16,452 nucleotides of DNA, from assembly GCA_022511055.1 (NCBI GenBank), contig JAFLSH010000022.1, positions 1-16,452 on the forward strand, read 5' to 3'. Origin of the DNA: Prevotella sp. (GTDB lineage: Bacteria; Bacteroidota; Bacteroidia; Bacteroidales; Bacteroidaceae). Each line of letters opens with the position of its first letter. Position 1 is the first letter of the stretch. Positions 14,639 through 16,452 of this stretch are shown here, in pieces. The notes beneath the pieces are model-generated. The model saw only the letters and a list, made by a program, of their open reading frames with translations. It was not told where the DNA came from and did no database searches. The position numbers and the translations under genes were made by a program.

Positions 14639-16369
14639 ATGATTACCAAGATAAGCAAGAAACTGTTGATAGGTCTGTCACTTACCGTCTGCTACCTGTC
14701 TGCCGGCACGACCCTGACCTCGTGCAAAGACCTGCTCGACACCGACTCGGAACTCGTGGAATTCCAGGAGGACAACCGCCTCAACTCTCCCACCGACAGT
14801 GTCTACAGCGTGATGGGCATCATCTACAAGATGCAGATAATTGCCGACCGCACGGTGCTGTTGGGCGAGCTGCGCGGCGACCTCACCACGCCGACCAACG
14901 AGGCCAACGCCGACCTGAAAGCCGTGGCCAACTTCGAGGTGACGACCGACAACCGCTACAACCAGATTAGCGACTACTATGCCGTTATCAACAACTGCAA
15001 CTACTTCCTGGCCACGGTCGACACCACACTGGAGCGCCACGGCCGCAAGATTTTCGAGTCAGAGTATGCCGCAGTCAAGGCGTTCCGCGCCTGGACATAC
15101 CTGCAGGCGGCGCTGGTCTATGGCAACGTGCCACTGGTCACCGAGCCGCTGCTCACCGAGCAGAAGGCCGAAGAGGCCATGAATCAGCCCTATTCGGACA
15201 TCACTACCATCTGCAACTACTTCATCAGCGACCTGCAGCCATACGTTGACACCAAAGTGCCGCAGTACGGCAGCATCGGCGGCCTGCCTTCCGAGAAGTT
15301 CTTCATTCCCGTGCGCGCGCTGCTGGGCGACCTCTGCCTCTGGGCCGGGCGCTATCAGGAGGCAGCCACGTTCTACCACGACTACCTGACACTGCGCACC
15401 GCCCCCATCACCACGGGCATCAACCAGGTGCGCTGGGCCAGCGAGACCAAGGACTTCCTTTACACCAACGGCAGCATCAGCAACAGCTTCATTTCCCCTA
15501 CCAACAACAACGAGTTCCTGAGCTTCCTGCCCATGGAAAGCTCTGAATACGAGGGGGTCTACAGCCAGCTGGAAAACATCTTCAACTCTACCCGCGCCAA
15601 CAACTACTACGCACAGGCAGAGCCTGCCGCTGCACTCAAGGCTCTGTCGGCCAGCCAGAACTACTGCATGCGCTATCAGCGCAGCGACGGCCAGACCGAC
15701 ACGCTCTATGCACCCAAGACCAACCTGCTGGACCCGCTCATGGCGGGCGACCTGCGGCTCTACGATGCCTACTTGATGCGGATTGAAAACCAGGACCAGA
15801 ACTCCAAGTACTCTTCACGGCGCCAGACTGTCCGCAAGCTGTTCAGCGGGGGCATCTCGCTCTACCGCACCAACATTGTCTATCTGCACTTTGCCGAGGC
15901 ACTCAACCGGGCAGGCTATCCGCAGTCGGCCTTCACCGTGCTGAAGCACGGCCTCTACCAGCAGACCATCAGCGAGCAGGTCGACAGCGTAGAGCGCGCA
16001 CAGGCAGGCCAGCTGCTCAGCTTCGACGTGAACACCTTCACCATTGACAACACCATAGGCATTCATGCCCGCGGCTGCGGCAACGTTGATGCCGACACAC
16101 TCTACACCCTGCCACAGCCTCTCACGGCGGGCAGCCGTGCCGACACCGTTGCCTATCAGCAACCGTTGGTCGAAGACCTCATTGTCACCGAGCTGGCTCT
16201 GGAGACCGCCTTCGAAGGTCAGCGCTACTACGACCTCATGCGCATAGCCCTGCGCCGCTCTGACCCCGACTATCTGGCCAAGCGTGTCAGCCTGCGCAAC
16301 GGCCAGCGCGACGATGCGCTCTACAACCGGCTAATGGACACCAGGAACTGGTATCTGCCGAAGCCGTAG
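14639..16369 (+). CDS. SusD/RagB-family nutrient-binding outer-membrane lipoprotein (B)
   Basis: A 576-residue surface lipoprotein, the presumed lid of SusC B. The signal peptide ends in lipobox LTSC with Cys29, followed by KDLLD (acidic). SusD features: YYAVINNCNYFLATVD in the N-terminal helical part, AFRAWTYLQAALVYGNVPLV, LGDLCLWAGRYQEAATFY, and the C-terminal hallmark LALETAFEGQRYYDLMRIAL (about 519-538). It ends NWYLPKP and lacks the LNPxLxQNP ending of SusD A, so the two SusDs belong to different subgroups. The frame also opens with a GTG at 14615, only 2 nt after the SusC stop. ATG 14639 is preferred because it gives a normal-length signal peptide and a 26-nt gap like the other genes; the GTG start would add eight polar residues. 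Last gene before the terminator. Confidence 0.95.
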   Translation: MITKISKKLLIGLSLTVCYLSAGTTLTSCKDLLDTDSELVEFQEDNRLNSPTDSVYSVMGIIYKMQIIADRTVLLGELRGDLTTPTNEANADLKAVANFEVTTDNRYNQISDYYAVINNCNYFLATVDTTLERHGRKIFESEYAAVKAFRAWTYLQAALVYGNVPLVTEPLLTEQKAEEAMNQPYSDITTICNYFISDLQPYVDTKVPQYGSIGGLPSEKFFIPVRALLGDLCLWAGRYQEAATFYHDYLTLRTAPITTGINQVRWASETKDFLYTNGSISNSFISPTNNNEFLSFLPMESSEYEGVYSQLENIFNSTRANNYYAQAEPAAALKALSASQNYCMRYQRSDGQTDTLYAPKTNLLDPLMAGDLRLYDAYLMRIENQDQNSKYSSRRQTVRKLFSGGISLYRTNIVYLHFAEALNRAGYPQSAFTVLKHGLYQQTISEQVDSVERAQAGQLLSFDVNTFTIDNTIGIHARGCGNVDADTLYTLPQPLTAGSRADTVAYQQPLVEDLIVTELALETAFEGQRYYDLMRIALRRSDPDYLAKRVSLRNGQRDDALYNRLMDTRNWYLPKP

Positions 16370-16410
16370 TACCAGCATAGTGCAGGCATAGCCCCTACCC
16401 TACTCCCTTT

Positions 16411-16452
16411 AACCTCGGCGACCGTTTTTTCCCGGTTTCGCCGAGGTTTTTT
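16411..16452 (+). terminator. Strong intrinsic terminator ending the operon
   Basis: A perfect 11-bp inverted repeat (AACCTCGGCGA at 16411-16421 with TCGCCGAGGTT at 16438-16448) is followed by a T-run to the window end (T at 16447-16452). The loop contains a small ACCG/CGGT pairing around a T6 stretch, so the hairpin can extend or branch. It starts 42 nt after the last stop codon, as expected for a Rho-independent terminator. Confidence 0.93.

Noticed and set aside
1..16452. CRISPR array, tRNA, rRNA, insertion sequence or invertible-promoter repeats
   Set aside because: No regularly spaced repeats, transposase-like sequence, terminal inverted repeats or tRNA-like cloverleaf was seen; nearly all of the window is covered by seven intact genes.

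Overview
The window looks like chromosomal DNA from a Bacteroidota bacterium, most likely a Bacteroidales member such as Prevotellaceae. Evidence seen directly: two SusC/SusD pairs, five lipoprotein signal peptides with acidic residues just after the lipobox cysteine, a TAnnTTTG-type -7 promoter element, A-rich gene leaders without Shine-Dalgarno motifs, and GC-rich coding DNA beside AT-rich non-coding DNA. Genus is inference; there is no rRNA or other taxonomic marker.

Layout: positions 1-289 are non-coding and end in an AT-rich promoter-like stretch. Seven genes then run on the + strand with gaps of only 12, 10, 18, 30, 33 and 26 nt: (1) a four-repeat fasciclin (FAS1) lipoprotein, (2) SusC-like TonB-dependent transporter A, (3) SusD-like lipoprotein A, (4) a FAS1 lipoprotein with a C-terminal beta-rich module, (5) a second such FAS1 lipoprotein, (6) SusC-like transporter B, with a divergent plug, and (7) SusD-like lipoprotein B. 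A strong intrinsic terminator (perfect 11-bp stem plus T-run) closes the window at 16411-16452. A promoter-like element at one end, a terminator at the other and no long gap between suggest a complete seven-gene operon.

How the genes may work together: SusC/SusD pairs are outer-membrane 'pedal-bin' importers. SusD is the surface lid that captures ligand and SusC is the TonB-driven barrel. The three FAS1 lipoproteins sit where surface glycan-binding proteins usually sit in polysaccharide utilization loci, so they are probably surface-exposed accessory binding or adhesion proteins. I count eight FAS1 repeats in total (4+2+2). No glycoside hydrolase, peptidase, sulfatase, sigma/anti-sigma pair or hybrid two-component regulator lies in the window. 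The operon therefore encodes a binding-and-import machine without its own degradative enzymes, and its substrate cannot be read from the sequence.

The most interesting points are the enzyme-free dual SusCD/triple-FAS1 architecture, the apparently shared C-terminal module of the two middle FAS1 proteins, a CGDD-containing variant FAS1 repeat shared by the first and fourth genes, and the atypical plug of the second SusC.
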